Source of the DNA: Epiperipatus broadwayi
Taxonomy: Eukaryota > Onychophora > Udeonychophora > Euonychophora > Peripatidae
NCBI GenBank assembly: GCA_028023455.1
Contig: JAQFVV010012405.1
Location: 11,703,423 to 11,767,422 of the forward strand
DNA length: 64,000 nucleotides
Direction: 5' to 3'
Shown: positions 20,278 to 30,853 of the stretch, in pieces
Position numbering within the stretch: position 1 is the stretch's first letter
Layout of the letters: each line of letters opens with the position of its first letter
Program-made: the position numbers and the translations under genes
The notes under the pieces: model-generated
Databases searched by the model: none
What the model was told of the DNA's origin: nothing
What the model saw: the letters and a program-made list of their open reading frames with translations, nothing else

Positions 20278-20805
20278 TTCAAAACAATATAATAATTAAT
20301 ACAGTAACAATATTTTAAACAAATATATACCAATTTAATAGAAGTACTTTCAACTATCTATGTAGTCGTTGTCAACTAGACTCAAATTGTATTAGAAAAA
20401 ACCGTTACAAATGTAAACAAAAGCAATACGTCATACATCAATTTTCCCACAATTCATTAATTTTTATATTGGCTGTCTGTCTATTTATCAACTGTTGCTT
20501 TTCACTTTTTATTAACATAGCTTCTTTAATTTTGCGTTTATTAAAGAAGCTATGTTAATAAAAAGTGAAAAGCAACAGTTGATAAATAGACAGACAGCCA
20601 ATATAAAAATTAATGAATTGTGGGAAAATTGATGTATGACGTATTGCTTTTGTTTACATTTGTAACGGTTTTTTCTAATACAATTTGAGTCTAGTTGACA
20701 ACGACTACATAGATAGTTGAAAGTACTTCTATTAAATTGGTATATATTTGTTTAAAATATTGTTACTGTATTAATTATTATATTGTTTTGAATAATTATA
20801 TATAT
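20265..20805. repeat. Perfect palindrome, 266-bp arms and a 9-nt loop
   Basis: The arm 20265-20530 is the exact reverse complement of 20540-20805. I compared the two arms block by block and found no mismatch. The loop at 20531-20539 is tttgcgttt. Outside the arms, pairing stops at 20264/20806. Each arm holds non-repetitive sequence (for example gtagtcgttgtcaactagac near 20362), so this is not a by-product of simple repeats. It contains no coding frame. It may be a very recent inverted duplication, a foldback element, or an assembly or sequencing artefact. Confidence 0.97.
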
Positions 20806-21284
20806 TTTATTATAATTGGAATACAGACATTGATTAATAATTTATATATATATATATATATAATTTCAATCTCTGTAAAGTAGAAGCTGCTGCATATCAA
20901 CTCTCATTATTTGATATAAACCTGGAATGAAAGCCATGAAACCATCGATGGAAGAACAAAAGGCCAACTGGTTAGAAAATAAAACAAATGAAAACCTAAG
21001 TAAAGATACTTTTAAATATATTCTGATCCCAATCTTGACTTTATTTTCAATGAATGAACTTTAATTAATGGAGTATTATCACTATAGTGTAAAGTCATTT
21101 ATATTTTTCTTACATCAAATCTTTTATTGTTGCAGTGTGTTAAATATATGTGTGCGTAAATAAATATTAATGTTTTCTCTAATTGTTATATTGTGTATTT
21201 TCTCTTTCTCTATCATCACTGCATCACCAGTAAATTAGAGTAGAGTTATTTTATGAGTAAAATAAATGTGCTAGATCCTGAGAG

Positions 21285-21590
21285 TGAGTGTGAGCTAGTC
21301 ATGGGATATTTCAAGTGCTTGTTTTGTGTATCTGTCATACAAAGCATGCTGATTATATAACTTATGATTGGCTGGTGCTTGAGGTTGATCCTCAAAACAA
21401 ATAAAATGCTTTGGATGGCAGGAGTTTGAATCTAGCAGGTGTGGGGGTCCATGGTCTGGAAATGTGATCATGTTATGCTTTGCACAATTCTATCTGACCA
21501 AGGGTATCATTGATGGCTCTGATATTGATGGTATTTTTCCCTCTGCTTGAAAGTCTGGTCTGTTCATCTAATATTAAAAATATAAATTAA
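21285..21590 (+). repeat. SINE-like dispersed repeat, copy 2
   Basis: Shares blocks in order with 15262-15560, including ggctggtg, cctcaaaacaaataaa, agtttgaatctagcag, gttatgc.ttgca, and the 3' end ctggt.gttcat.taatatt. The family is described under the 15.3-kb copy. This copy keeps the 5' block caagtgcttg more fully. Confidence 0.65.
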
Positions 21591-24099
21591 AAATTAAGTT
21601 AAAAGTTGTTTAAACCCAAATAAATAATAATCATCATTTTTGGATTTGGTTTTGACCAAAGCTCCATTAATTTTTAAGCTGAGTTATTTATAACAGTGTT
21701 TATTAAAATTTTCCTCATAAAATGTATTTTATGGTAATATATAAGCTCTTTATACAGTGCTAAGTTCAAATCAAAATAAAAGTTTGAATACGTTTATGTA
21801 AATTACTTAGCACACTAACAAAAGACATTCACAAAGCCTTATAAACAGAGATTATTTTATTTTGGCGTCAGTTAGTAAAGTTTTATTAAATCAGAAACCC
21901 TCATAGTTGAGAAATTTATCTGTTCAAAAATATTTTACAAATTATTATTATGAATAGTTTAGAGATTGAAAAAGAAAGAAGAGGGGTTAGAATTTATAAA
22001 GTTAACTTCGTGAGAGTGACGAGCAAACAATCGTATTTTTATAAAAATGAATTATAACGCTATAATTTATTAATAGCAAATTGTCTAAGAAAAAGGATCA
22101 AGAATCAATCAAAGTATTAAGTAATCAGTTCAGATAGAATTTTATATGTGTGTATAAGTGTATATATGTAAAATATATTAGAAATTTTAATTATAGAATT
22201 AATTAATAATCAATAGAAATAGTGCGTGGTCACGATAAAAAGCTCTTTTAAAGAATTATTATTTTGTTTCATTATCTCATACATAGCAGCCAATTTCCAT
22301 TCAAAATTCTGGGTTTAAAATTAGGCTGCTATGCATTATTTATTTTTTATTAAAAATATCCATTTTGTTCTTTCAAGGGGATTTCTATGAACAGGAAAAT
22401 TTTTAACAAAACCACATGATATTTGTAAAAGTGTGAATAAATAATTTGTAAAACAATATCAATCAACCAGTCAAAATTTAGATATAATTAATTAGATTGG
22501 CAAATCAATCATTCAGGAATTAAAGGAGGGGTCCATACAATATAAAGACTCAACCTGTCCTTAAGAAGGGGCTTTCTTCATCCTCAGTCTATCTAGAGGA
22601 ACCTCATCAGGTGAAATTATCAATTTTTTAATACTAAAATTTTAAGTTTTATTTTTTTTCTGGTTCTTTATCTAAATAAGAAACTTTGTCAAAAATTATT
22701 AGTATTGTAAGACATGATTAGTGAGTAATTTTTTTTATTGGGCATATATTTGTTTCTCCTGAAGTTAACTAATTTTATGATTTCTTTCCATGCAACTGTA
22801 AGCAATTTTGGCAATCAGCAAACAATAATCTTAAACTGCAGAGAAAATTTTGCTTAAGGAAAATCGAGAAAACACATATTTTATGAATCTTTACTTCAAA
22901 CTTTTATTTCTTAAAATAGATGGATCTGATTCTTTGTATTATCAAAAAGTCAGAAGGAAAATAATTTTAATTTTATTAAAAATAAGTGTGGAACTGAATT
23001 CTAATGCTAATGTTATATGTTAAATCCTACTTGAAATACTTACAGTATCATTGTGGAAACAAAATAACAATTTGTCAATAAAAATGAATGACTAATAAAT
23101 ATAATTATTCACTAAATTAAGATGCTACCAACCTATGACAAAATTAATGAAATATAATAAGAATGTATGGAGAAATACATGGATCAATGGACTTCTCTCA
23201 TTGAAGCTACATTAATCCAATGTTTATGCCTAAACAGAATTAGAAAAAAAACTGGTTATCTTCCACTATGAAATTTAATCTAATGCAAGGAACCCAAAAT
23301 GAATAGAGAACTTAATAGGAAATGAAAATTATTACATTCAATTGTAAGGATTACCAAATGTCTAAAAGTGAGTTTATAAAAAACAAAGACCTTGGATTAA
23401 TATTTTATGCATTTAAAAAGAAAAGTGGATTATGTGTTAAAGCTTCTAACAGAAAGAAGAAACCTCGGAATTAATTTGTGAAAAGTAATTAAAGTTTTTC
23501 AATGGATTATGTAGTTCAATATGTGTGCATACAAAACAAAACACAAAACTAAATGAGATTTGCAGCTGCAGCAATATAAGAAAGATCCAGAGGACAATTT
23601 AGGAGGACTGTTTAAGTATAATTTTATTACTTGTTATTATTATTATTTTTTTAATATTAAATTTAAATAGATTAGCAAAAGAATTAATCATCTGCCCCAG
23701 TTTGAATTTAACTTATATTAAAGTTTTTCTTAGTTTGAGTTAGTATAAAAAATTTGAAATATACCTTATTTAACTATTAAATTGATGCTTTACCCTTACT
23801 TAAAAGAGTGAGAGATATAAGTAATAACATTTATTATACAAGTGTTTTGAAAACATCAGGTATTATTATTAAATATTTATGCATATAGATATTATATTTT
23901 AAGATGTAATGCATGTTGGAATAAAATGCAATAACTATGTTCCAAAAGTGAAGAAAGATGATTTTGCAAATGATATGCATTTCTTATATTTATTATTATT
24001 ATCATTAAAGTTAAATTAAGTTAGATGTAAGCTGATTTATACTTAGAAAATTGTTGGCTCGTGTGTCAGTGCAATATTTCATGGAGGTAGTTTAAGTGT

Positions 24100-24104
<5 letters not shown>
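21591..24104. other. AT-rich stretch without a supported gene
   Basis: No credible frame and no repeat recognised from elsewhere in the window. Confidence 0.5.

Positions 24105-24196
<92 letters not shown>
24105..24196. repeat. (TA)n microsatellite
   Basis: About 90 bp of uninterrupted ta. Confidence 0.97.
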
Positions 24197-24198
<2 letters not shown>

Positions 24199-24454
24199 TA
24201 TGTACAAATTAGTGTGAGATGTTTGTTTACATGGTTGGTTAAGGAATCACCACCTAGCTAGTGAAGTTGTAGCTTAGCTCGCTCACTAAAATATTTAGTA
24301 AAATTTTATGAAGTATTTAGAATTAGTGGATGAACTTTCCACTTTGTTATTTCTACACCTAAGTTGATTTCTTTATTGATAGCCAGAGTGTGTTGGGCAC
24401 ACCCATGTATCCTTGTATGACTAGTAATGAATCCTAGCATCATCATCATCATTA

Positions 24455-26035
24455 TCAACCATTATCAATCCACTGCAGGATGAAGGTCTCTCCAAGTTTA
24501 ATCCATCTTCTCCGATCTTTAGCTTCTCTTCTCCACATCACCCCTACACATTTTCTTATTTCATCCATCCATCTTACATGTGGTCTCCTTCTAGGTCTTT
24601 TACAATCTCTTGGAATCCAGTTTAAAATTTCAATTTTCCATCTATTATCATCTCTTCTAGCAATATGTCCAGCCCAACTCCACTTCAATCTTTTAATTTT
24701 TTCAATGAGGTCAGTAACACCTGTTTGTTCTCTTACCCATACATTGCATTTTCGATCTCTTCTTGTTACTCCCAACATACATCTCTCCATACTTCTTTGA
24801 GTGGTCTGAAGTCTCTGTATTGATCTTCTATTAAGCGTCCAAGTCTCAGATCCATAAGTAAGAACCGGTAAAACACATTTATTAAAAACCTTTCTTTTCA
24901 AACACATAGGCATATTTCCTTTTAATATCAAGTTATTTCTACCAAAAGCACTCCAATCAAGTTTAATTCTATGATTAATTTCCTCTATTATGTTTCCATC
25001 TGTATTAATAATCTGACCAAGGTATTTGTAACTCTTAACTTCTTCTAATTCATCATAATCAATCTTTATTTTCATATTTTGAGCAAATCGATTAAACATT
25101 ACTTTAGTCTTTTTAACATTTATCTTTAGTCCTACTTTCCTACTTTCATCTGATAACTCCTGCAACATTTCCTGCAGCTTGGAAGCATTATTTGCAAAAA
25201 CAACTACATCATCTGCGAAATCTAAATGACTTAAATAATCTCCATTTACTTTCACTCCTTTAGTTTCCCATTTTAATCCACAAAATACTTCTTGCAGCAC
25301 TGCTGTAAAAAGTTTTGGAGATATGGAGTCACCTTGTCTTACACCTTTCTCAATGTTGACTTTCCCAGTATCATTATGTAATCTAATTGTTGCTGTTGCA
25401 TTTTTATAAATATTCTTTAAAATATGACAATATCCTGGATCTATACCTTGATGATCCAATGCTTTAATCACTGAAGAAATGTTTATAGAATCAAATGCCT
25501 TTTCATAATCTACAAATCCAAAACACAATGACAACTCATATTCATTTGTCCTTTCTATAACTTCTCTCAATAATTGAATATGATCTACTGTACTAAAACC
25601 ACTTTTAAATCCAGCTTGTTCTCTTGGTTGGTGAAAATCCAAGGTTCTCTGTAGACGAGTTGTAATTATCTTGGTAAAAATTTTATATAAAACTGATAGA
25701 AGGCTGATAGGTCTGTAATTTCTAATATCTTCTTTATCACCTTTTTTAAATATTAATATTATTACTGCATTCTTCCAATCATCCGGTACATCTTTATCAT
25801 TTAGACATTTGGTATATAACTTTGCTAATATTTTTTCTGTTTCTTCACCTGCTTCTTTTAATATATCAATTATAATTCCATCATTACCTGGAGCCTTTCC
25901 TTTTTTCATACATTTAATTGCATTTCTCACTTCTTCATTTAAAATTCTGGGCAATTCGGAAGATGTAATAGATTTAGGAGGTACTTGTTCTTTATTACTA
26001 TATAATTCTCGATAAAAATCTTCTACCAATTTCAT
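24455..26035 (-). CDS. RTE reverse transcriptase (copy 1), open to its natural stop
   Basis: 526 codons from MKLVEDF to a stop just before the 3' tail. Reverse transcriptase motifs are in order: KGKAPGNDG (about 46-54), NYRPISLLS (about 106), FVDYEKAFD (about 174), [11 protein letters not shown] (about 230) and the catalytic [10 protein letters not shown] (about 271-280). The C-terminal region has ..[11 protein letters not shown].. and ends with [11 protein letters not shown]...QWIDNG, as in RTE/BovB-type proteins. In the ancestral element this would be the C-terminal part of a single endonuclease-reverse transcriptase polyprotein. Here it is separated from the nuclease by a frameshift near 26075, so the shown Met is internal and not a native start. 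Predicted nuclear or ribonucleoprotein role; probably not expressed as a complete enzyme. Confidence 0.9.
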   Translation of the reverse strand: MKLVEDFYRELYSNKEQVPPKSITSSELPRILNEEVRNAIKCMKKGKAPGNDGIIIDILKEAGEETEKILAKLYTKCLNDKDVPDDWKNAVIILIFKKGDKEDIRNYRPISLLSVLYKIFTKIITTRLQRTLDFHQPREQAGFKSGFSTVDHIQLLREVIERTNEYELSLCFGFVDYEKAFDSINISSVIKALDHQGIDPGYCHILKNIYKNATATIRLHNDTGKVNIEKGVRQGDSISPKLFTAVLQEVFCGLKWETKGVKVNGDYLSHLDFADDVVVFANNASKLQEMLQELSDESRKVGLKINVKKTKVMFNRFAQNMKIKIDYDELEEVKSYKYLGQIINTDGNIIEEINHRIKLDWSAFGRNNLILKGNMPMCLKRKVFNKCVLPVLTYGSETWTLNRRSIQRLQTTQRSMERCMLGVTRRDRKCNVWVREQTGVTDLIEKIKRLKWSWAGHIARRDDNRWKIEILNWIPRDCKRPRRRPHVRWMDEIRKCVGVMWRREAKDRRRWIKLGETFILQWIDNG

Positions 26036-26051
26036 AATGTCATCCCTCTTT

Positions 26052-26729
26052 TTAGTAATAATTCCATCTTTTTTTCCTTATTGCAGATATAAATTTCCTA
26101 CCAATACCAAAATGTTGTTTTACATTCTTAAGACTTTTATTTTCTTCTACAGCTTTTCTTCCTAATTCACAGTTATACTTTCTTATATCATTTTCAACTC
26201 TTTTCCGCACCATTTTACAAAATTCGAGATATTCAATTCTTTTTAATGCATCATTCTTGCATATCTTCATATTCCTTCTTTTCTTCATAAGTTCTCTAGT
26301 CTCAGTAGAAATTTTATTAGTCAATTGCTGCTTTTTTCTACCAGCTATCTTTGTTGCAGTTTTTAAAAGTGTATCAGTTATTTTCATATTAATTTCATTC
26401 AAATCTGAATCATGTTCAAAATCTACTAATACTTGAAACCGATTTGTAAGTTCTAATTTAATTTCATTAGAATGTTTCTGAAGATTAGGAATATCAACTG
26501 TAAATATAGTTTTTCTTAATAATTTTTGTCTCTCTAGTTTTACATTAACATGTATCTTACCCCTTACTAATCGATGATCACTTCCTGTGTTAAATTTATT
26601 AAGAACATTACAATCTTGAAATATGTATTTCCTGTTAGTCAAAATATAATCCAATTCTGCTGTACCTTCATTTGGATGCTTCCATGTCCATTTCCTTCTA
26701 ACATTTTTCTCAAAAAAAGAATTCATAAT
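26052..26729 (-). pseudogene. RTE linker between endonuclease and reverse transcriptase (copy 1)
   Basis: Continues in frame from the endonuclease after the TAG. The first about 60 residues hold the end of the nuclease domain, including TGSDHRLVRGK, whose Asp-His pair is catalytic in the family. The rest is a Lys/Arg-rich linker (RKKQQLTNK, KKRRNMK) of the kind that lies between nuclease and reverse transcriptase in RTE proteins. The frame is lost near 26072-26082, where a run of T followed by cc replaces T plus a single c in copy 2, a one-base insertion. After it the reverse transcriptase resumes in the next frame. Confidence 0.85.
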
Positions 26730-26732
26730 CTA

Positions 26733-27413
26733 AAGTTTTTCCTTCTCTGCAAACTCCACAAGTCTATGTCCTCTCTCATTTCTATTACCATAACCAAAAT
26801 TACCTACAACACTTTCATCTTTCATTTGTTTACCAATTCTAGCATTAAAATCTCCCATAACAATTTTAAAATGTTGTTTACTCTGATCAAAAGCCTTTTG
26901 TACATCCATATAAAAATCTTCTACTACTTCATCACTGTGAGAACTTGTTGGGGCATAAACCTGAATTATCTGCATTTGATATCTGCTATTAAGTTGTATA
27001 ACTAATCTTGCCACTCTGTCTGATACACCATCAATCTCCACAATATTGTTCTTCCACTTTTTATTTATAATGAATCCTACTCCACTTGTATTTCCAATAT
27101 TTGTGCCTTTATAATAGAGCATATGTCCACTTATTAAATCAATTGTCTCTTCATCTTTTCGTCTAACTTCACAAAGTCCAATAATATCCCATTTAATATA
27201 AGAGAGTTCTTCTTCTAATTCTTGCAATCTTCCTTCACTTGAAAGTGATCTGCAGTTGTAAGTACCTAAATAAAAAGTCGTCATCAAATGGCAGCCTGGG
27301 TCCGCCTCCAGGATATTCTTAGCACCCTCCGCCTTTGGCCACCAACCACTGCCTTGGTTGGTGACTTTACAGCCTCCTGGGATTAAGGGCCATGCTTTAT
27401 TTTTGTCTGTCAT
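26733..27413 (-). pseudogene. RTE endonuclease region (copy 1)
   Basis: Endonuclease/exonuclease/phosphatase-type nuclease of a LINE, which nicks target DNA to prime reverse transcription. I start it at the Met of MTDKNKAW because this start is shared with the second full-length copy; an upstream Met at 27443 is not. The expected active-site words are visible in order: LGTYNCRS, IIGLCEVRR, IQVYAPTS and IVMGDFNARIG. The SDHRLV motif follows in the downstream frame at 26052-26726. The frame is interrupted by an in-frame TAG at 26730-26732; the codons after the stop continue in the same frame with matching protein, so this is one nonsense mutation. In copy 2 the same position is a sense codon. 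Confidence 0.9.
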
Positions 27414-27746
27414 AATTGTATAATTGGGAAAAATCTTTATCATTTACACAAACATTCATTCTGCCTTATCAGGCACTGAGAAGAAAGACCATGGTGTTTC
27501 TTGATCTTAAACTCAGAGGTAAAAAGCCAATAAACTCACCATGCTGGCTAATGCGTGTTGGTGAGCAGCCCATCCATGTTCGTATACTATATGAATAAAC
27601 ATATAGTAATAACAGCTGCAACGACAAGAACGTATGGAGTGGATATTAGGAATTTGCCCTGCTCGGTTCCTTTAAGGCCTCCAAGAGGAATCAAAGGGTC
27701 TCCTTTCAGTTAATAGCAAACTCCTTTCTGCAGCCAATCCTAGCAT

Positions 27747-28252
27747 ACCTTAGTCTTAATGAAAATATTTTTTTCTCTTATTCGGGCCTTTTCCAACCCC
27801 TATATTAATGCTAACTTTGTTTCCTTATGGGTTAACATTTTTAAAAGTACAGTAAAGTATAACATATGAATGTTGTCTACAGGGTCGTAAAATTAATTTG
27901 ATGTTTCTTGATGTGTGGGAATTGAATGTGCAATTTATTGTACTGAGACATTGCATTATTTAAATGCTTTATTTCACTAATAAGAGCCAAGAATAATGAT
28001 AAATATTGAATTTGAGAATTAAAACACCGCAAATAAGCAATGTGCGTCTAAAGTTCTATTTACAACCCGCTGAGAACTTAGCTGGAATGTTAAGCCAATT
28101 GAAGTATTATTATTGTACGGACATTAGTATATGATTTGTATGCTTATATGAGAATGATCGATCTGAGTACCGATTCTTCAACACTCGAATAATACTTTAA
28201 GTGACGCAAGGGTAAGCGATGCATAAAATATCTCCAATTTAAAAGCATATAG
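27747..28252. other. AT-rich non-coding stretch
   Basis: Flank of the LINE beyond its right target-site duplication. No gene or repeat recognised. Confidence 0.5.
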
Positions 28253-28352
28253 TTTTTTTTAAGTGTCATAGCATCGACCGGGACGCGAACCCGCAACCCG
28301 AGCAACTGCCTGCAAGTGGAAGGCAGTCGCGCTGACCTTCGACCACCAATGC
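28253..28352 (-). repeat. tRNA-derived SINE, copy 2
   Basis: On the minus strand a head of 82 nt (28352 down to 28271) starts gcattgg and ends tcgatgc, which pair as a seven-base acceptor stem with G-T wobbles. D-stem gtcg/cgac, B box gggttcgcgtccc and a four-pair T stem are visible. It is followed by tatgacactt and an eight-A tail. The middle contains ctgcct/aggcag, which pair around a nine-nt loop, and a long variable region, which suggests a class II (Leu/Ser-like) tRNA origin. Same family as 4942-5054. Confidence 0.72.
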
Positions 28353-29846
28353 AAGACAAAGCATATAATTGAGGCATATTAAACTGAACTAATCAATGCA
28401 AATTACTAGCTCCTTATTATATGAAGAGTTATCTTTATAAATAATATGTTTAATCGTAAAATAAATCATTTATTTGAAATCATTAAAATATATGGAGAAA
28501 TTTAATATTAATATCTAAATATTAAGGATTGTTAAAACAAATAGTATAATCATTTTTCTATTCCATAGCAATTGTAAAACCAGTTCATTAAGACTTAAAT
28601 AATATTTGTTATCTTATAATGTAGCAAGATCAACTATTTATTTGCGTAATTTTTTTTTACACAGTTGAAGAATAGGGGAAAGCTATGAGGAACCTTGTAA
28701 ATAATGTAGATATTTTTTTAGTTTATCTTTGTTAATAAAAGTGTTATTTTAAAATAAACTTTTGTCTATGTCTCACCGTTTTCTGGTCCAATAAATTCTA
28801 GAGATTCTAATTATGCACTGTTATACTATCACTTAAATTTGAAGTATCATTTACTTTGTTACATTATACCAGGTAAAATTTATTTAAAAGTTTATTTTAT
28901 AAAATTATTTGAACACTGCAGAACTCAAATCACAATTGCAGAAAGTTAGTAGAGTAACTCAACACAATTAGATTAAAGATTTATAATATGCGTAGGATTA
29001 TTGTGTGATATAGAGTGCAGTGGATGGACATAAAATCCTTTATCCATCCACTGTGTTCAAATATCTTCCCAGATGAACTTGTTAATTTTTTTTTTTTATT
29101 ATCAAAGTGTTTATAATATGTTATTTTCAAAATTTATATTTAAACTTAATCTTAATTATTGGAAATTTAGAATAAGTGGACATTGGCTATATTAGGTTCA
29201 GCCAAGGTCAACTATGGATGTAATTACTGGGATAGTATTTATTTATCACCAATAATTCGTAACGGAGTGAATAGATTTTCATACCTTACTATTCTAAAGC
29301 CCAGAGGAAAGATTATTATAGGGGAGAAGAGAGCTAGAAAGATGGAGGAATTTTAAAATGAAGTGCAATAGTTGTAGATGATTTATGAATGTGAGTGTGA
29401 TGGAGGGATGGATTCGGAAGATGATGATGGGCATAGAAATATTTTAATTCTTTAAAAATTTTAATTGTGACTTTGATGATAAATGGATGGGAGTGTGCTG
29501 AGACATGTAAAGTACAGTGGGGGAATTGAGTTTAAAGTTTCCTTCTCTCCAATAACATAAGAATTTATGAGATTATTAGTATTATTTATAATAACGCTCT
29601 CAGTGTTTTTATTCATTTAGTAATTATTTATTAACCTATTAATTATATATTATTGTAAATTATTAAGTAAATTATTGATAAATAGTGATTGGCATAAGAA
29701 AGTTTCATTAAGATTACAATTTGGCGACCTAACAATTGTTATTATTATGCTATCCCATCGCCAACGATACTGAGGCTGTCTGCTCGCGAGATGGGTGAGC
29801 GTTTAGTCTATTAGTCATTTCTATAGTTCGTTAGGTTAGAATATAT
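28353..29846. other. AT-rich non-coding stretch
   Basis: No gene supported. A small perfect 11-bp inverted repeat (cagtggatgga / tccatccactg) lies at 29018-29053. Nothing else is recognised. Confidence 0.5.
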
Positions 29847-30560
29847 ATATATATAAACATTAAACTAATCAATAAAATAATCACAATTACCTCAAATTCA
29901 AAACTAAAACAAACAAGCCAAAGAAAATAAACTCTAAAACACAACCAATATTTTCATTGCTACAAACAGACTTCTCAAATATAAAGGACTACAAGATAAA
30001 AACATATTTATAATAAACATTACCACAATTCTACTTATCTCCCATTCATCCTTAATATTAAAAGAACTTTTAAATAAGTTATTTGTTTCAGAATTATAAA
30101 TTTTTAATAATAAAGATTATTTTAATTTTTTTTATTTCATTTCTCTTCAAGAAGACAACCTTAGCTTCATCAAAATTAATAGTGTGGTCTGTATCTTTTT
30201 CATGGATATATAAAGCAGAACAGAGATATTTATTTCTAAACATGCTTTTATGTACTTTTATTCGTTCATTTAAGCTAAAATTACTCTGAACTATCTACAT
30301 GTTTTTATAAAAAACAAGGGAGAATATACAGAACTTCAGGAATAGTCTTTCTATCAAAATTATTCAAAACAATACCTCTTTTTCAAGAAAATTTTTTATT
30401 TCCAAACAAATTTCTATTTTTACATAGATTATATAAGAAGACAATTTAAAAGTCAAAGAAAAAAAATCATATTTTTCTTTGTCTTTTACATTATTACAAA
30501 TACTATTACTATTAAATAAAATATTTTTAACAAGTTTATCAGAGTAGCCAACACTCAAAT
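29847..30560 (-). mobile_element. Penelope-like element 3' region (decayed)
   Basis: The minus strand matches the Penelope-like 3' region at 43.0-43.7 kb: the trailing sequence at 29850-30110 aligns with 43016-43290, including gctacaa.cagacttctcaa and cttaatattaaaagaac. Coding remnants at 30130-30290 read, in broken form, as the same GIY-YIG C-terminal block (NERIKVHKS, then SALYIH, then INFDEAKVVF). Further upstream (30300-30560) a frame includes YSDKLVKNIL and, in another frame, LYILPC, both typical of the region just before and at the start of the GIY-YIG domain. Stops and shifts show it is inactive. The upstream boundary beyond 30560 is uncertain. Confidence 0.62.
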
Positions 30561-30853
30561 AATGTTTATAAATTTATTTATTTTTAAATAAAGCTACCTG
30601 TCAAAATTATTTAATCTCTTATTTCCATATGAATATTTTTTTAAAGCAGTTACTTTATGAAATAAAATATTGATAGCTATCAGGTTTAATTATAGATCTT
30701 AACTCTTTACTCTTAACATAAAGAGTACATACCACACAATTATTCTATACCTTTCTAATCACCAATAAATTCTAAAATTTTATTTAACAAAATCTATCTC
30801 TTTCTCCTTCTACAACATATTTTATTGAATGATTAAAACAATTAAACTCATTT

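Larger units (their letters stand above)
24430..27746 (-). mobile_element. Full-length RTE-clade LINE, copy 1, with 11-bp target-site duplications
   Basis: Element about 24441-27735 (about 3.3 kb, the usual size for RTE elements), minus strand, flanked by identical 11-bp copies of aatcctagcat at 24430-24440 and 27736-27746. The 5' end begins GGCTGCAG, the same first bases as the copies at 54721 and 48015, so this is the true element terminus. A 5' leader of about 320 nt precedes a coding region for an apurinic-type endonuclease and a reverse transcriptase. The 3' end is a short ATG-rich microsatellite tail (seen as catcat on the plus strand), typical of RTE elements, which lack poly(A). The two coding lesions are listed under the coding entries. 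Confidence 0.93.

Noticed and set aside
24480-24800. 106-codon plus-strand frame, also at 51381-51722 and 56338-56643
   Set aside because: Antisense of the RTE reverse-transcriptase C-terminus in three copies, not an independent gene.
26574-27005. 143-codon plus-strand frame, also present as 53556-53987
   Set aside because: Antisense shadow of the RTE endonuclease and linker region; its conservation follows from the LINE copies.
28271-28352. Functional tRNA gene
   Set aside because: Acceptor, D and T stems can be drawn, but the anticodon loop is nine nt and the first T-stem pair is G-G, and a second copy with an identical 3' junction and A tail exists, so a SINE is more likely.
28144-28377. 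77-codon minus frame with Arg-rich middle
   Set aside because: It runs through the tRNA-derived SINE; the unusual composition comes from the tRNA-like head.
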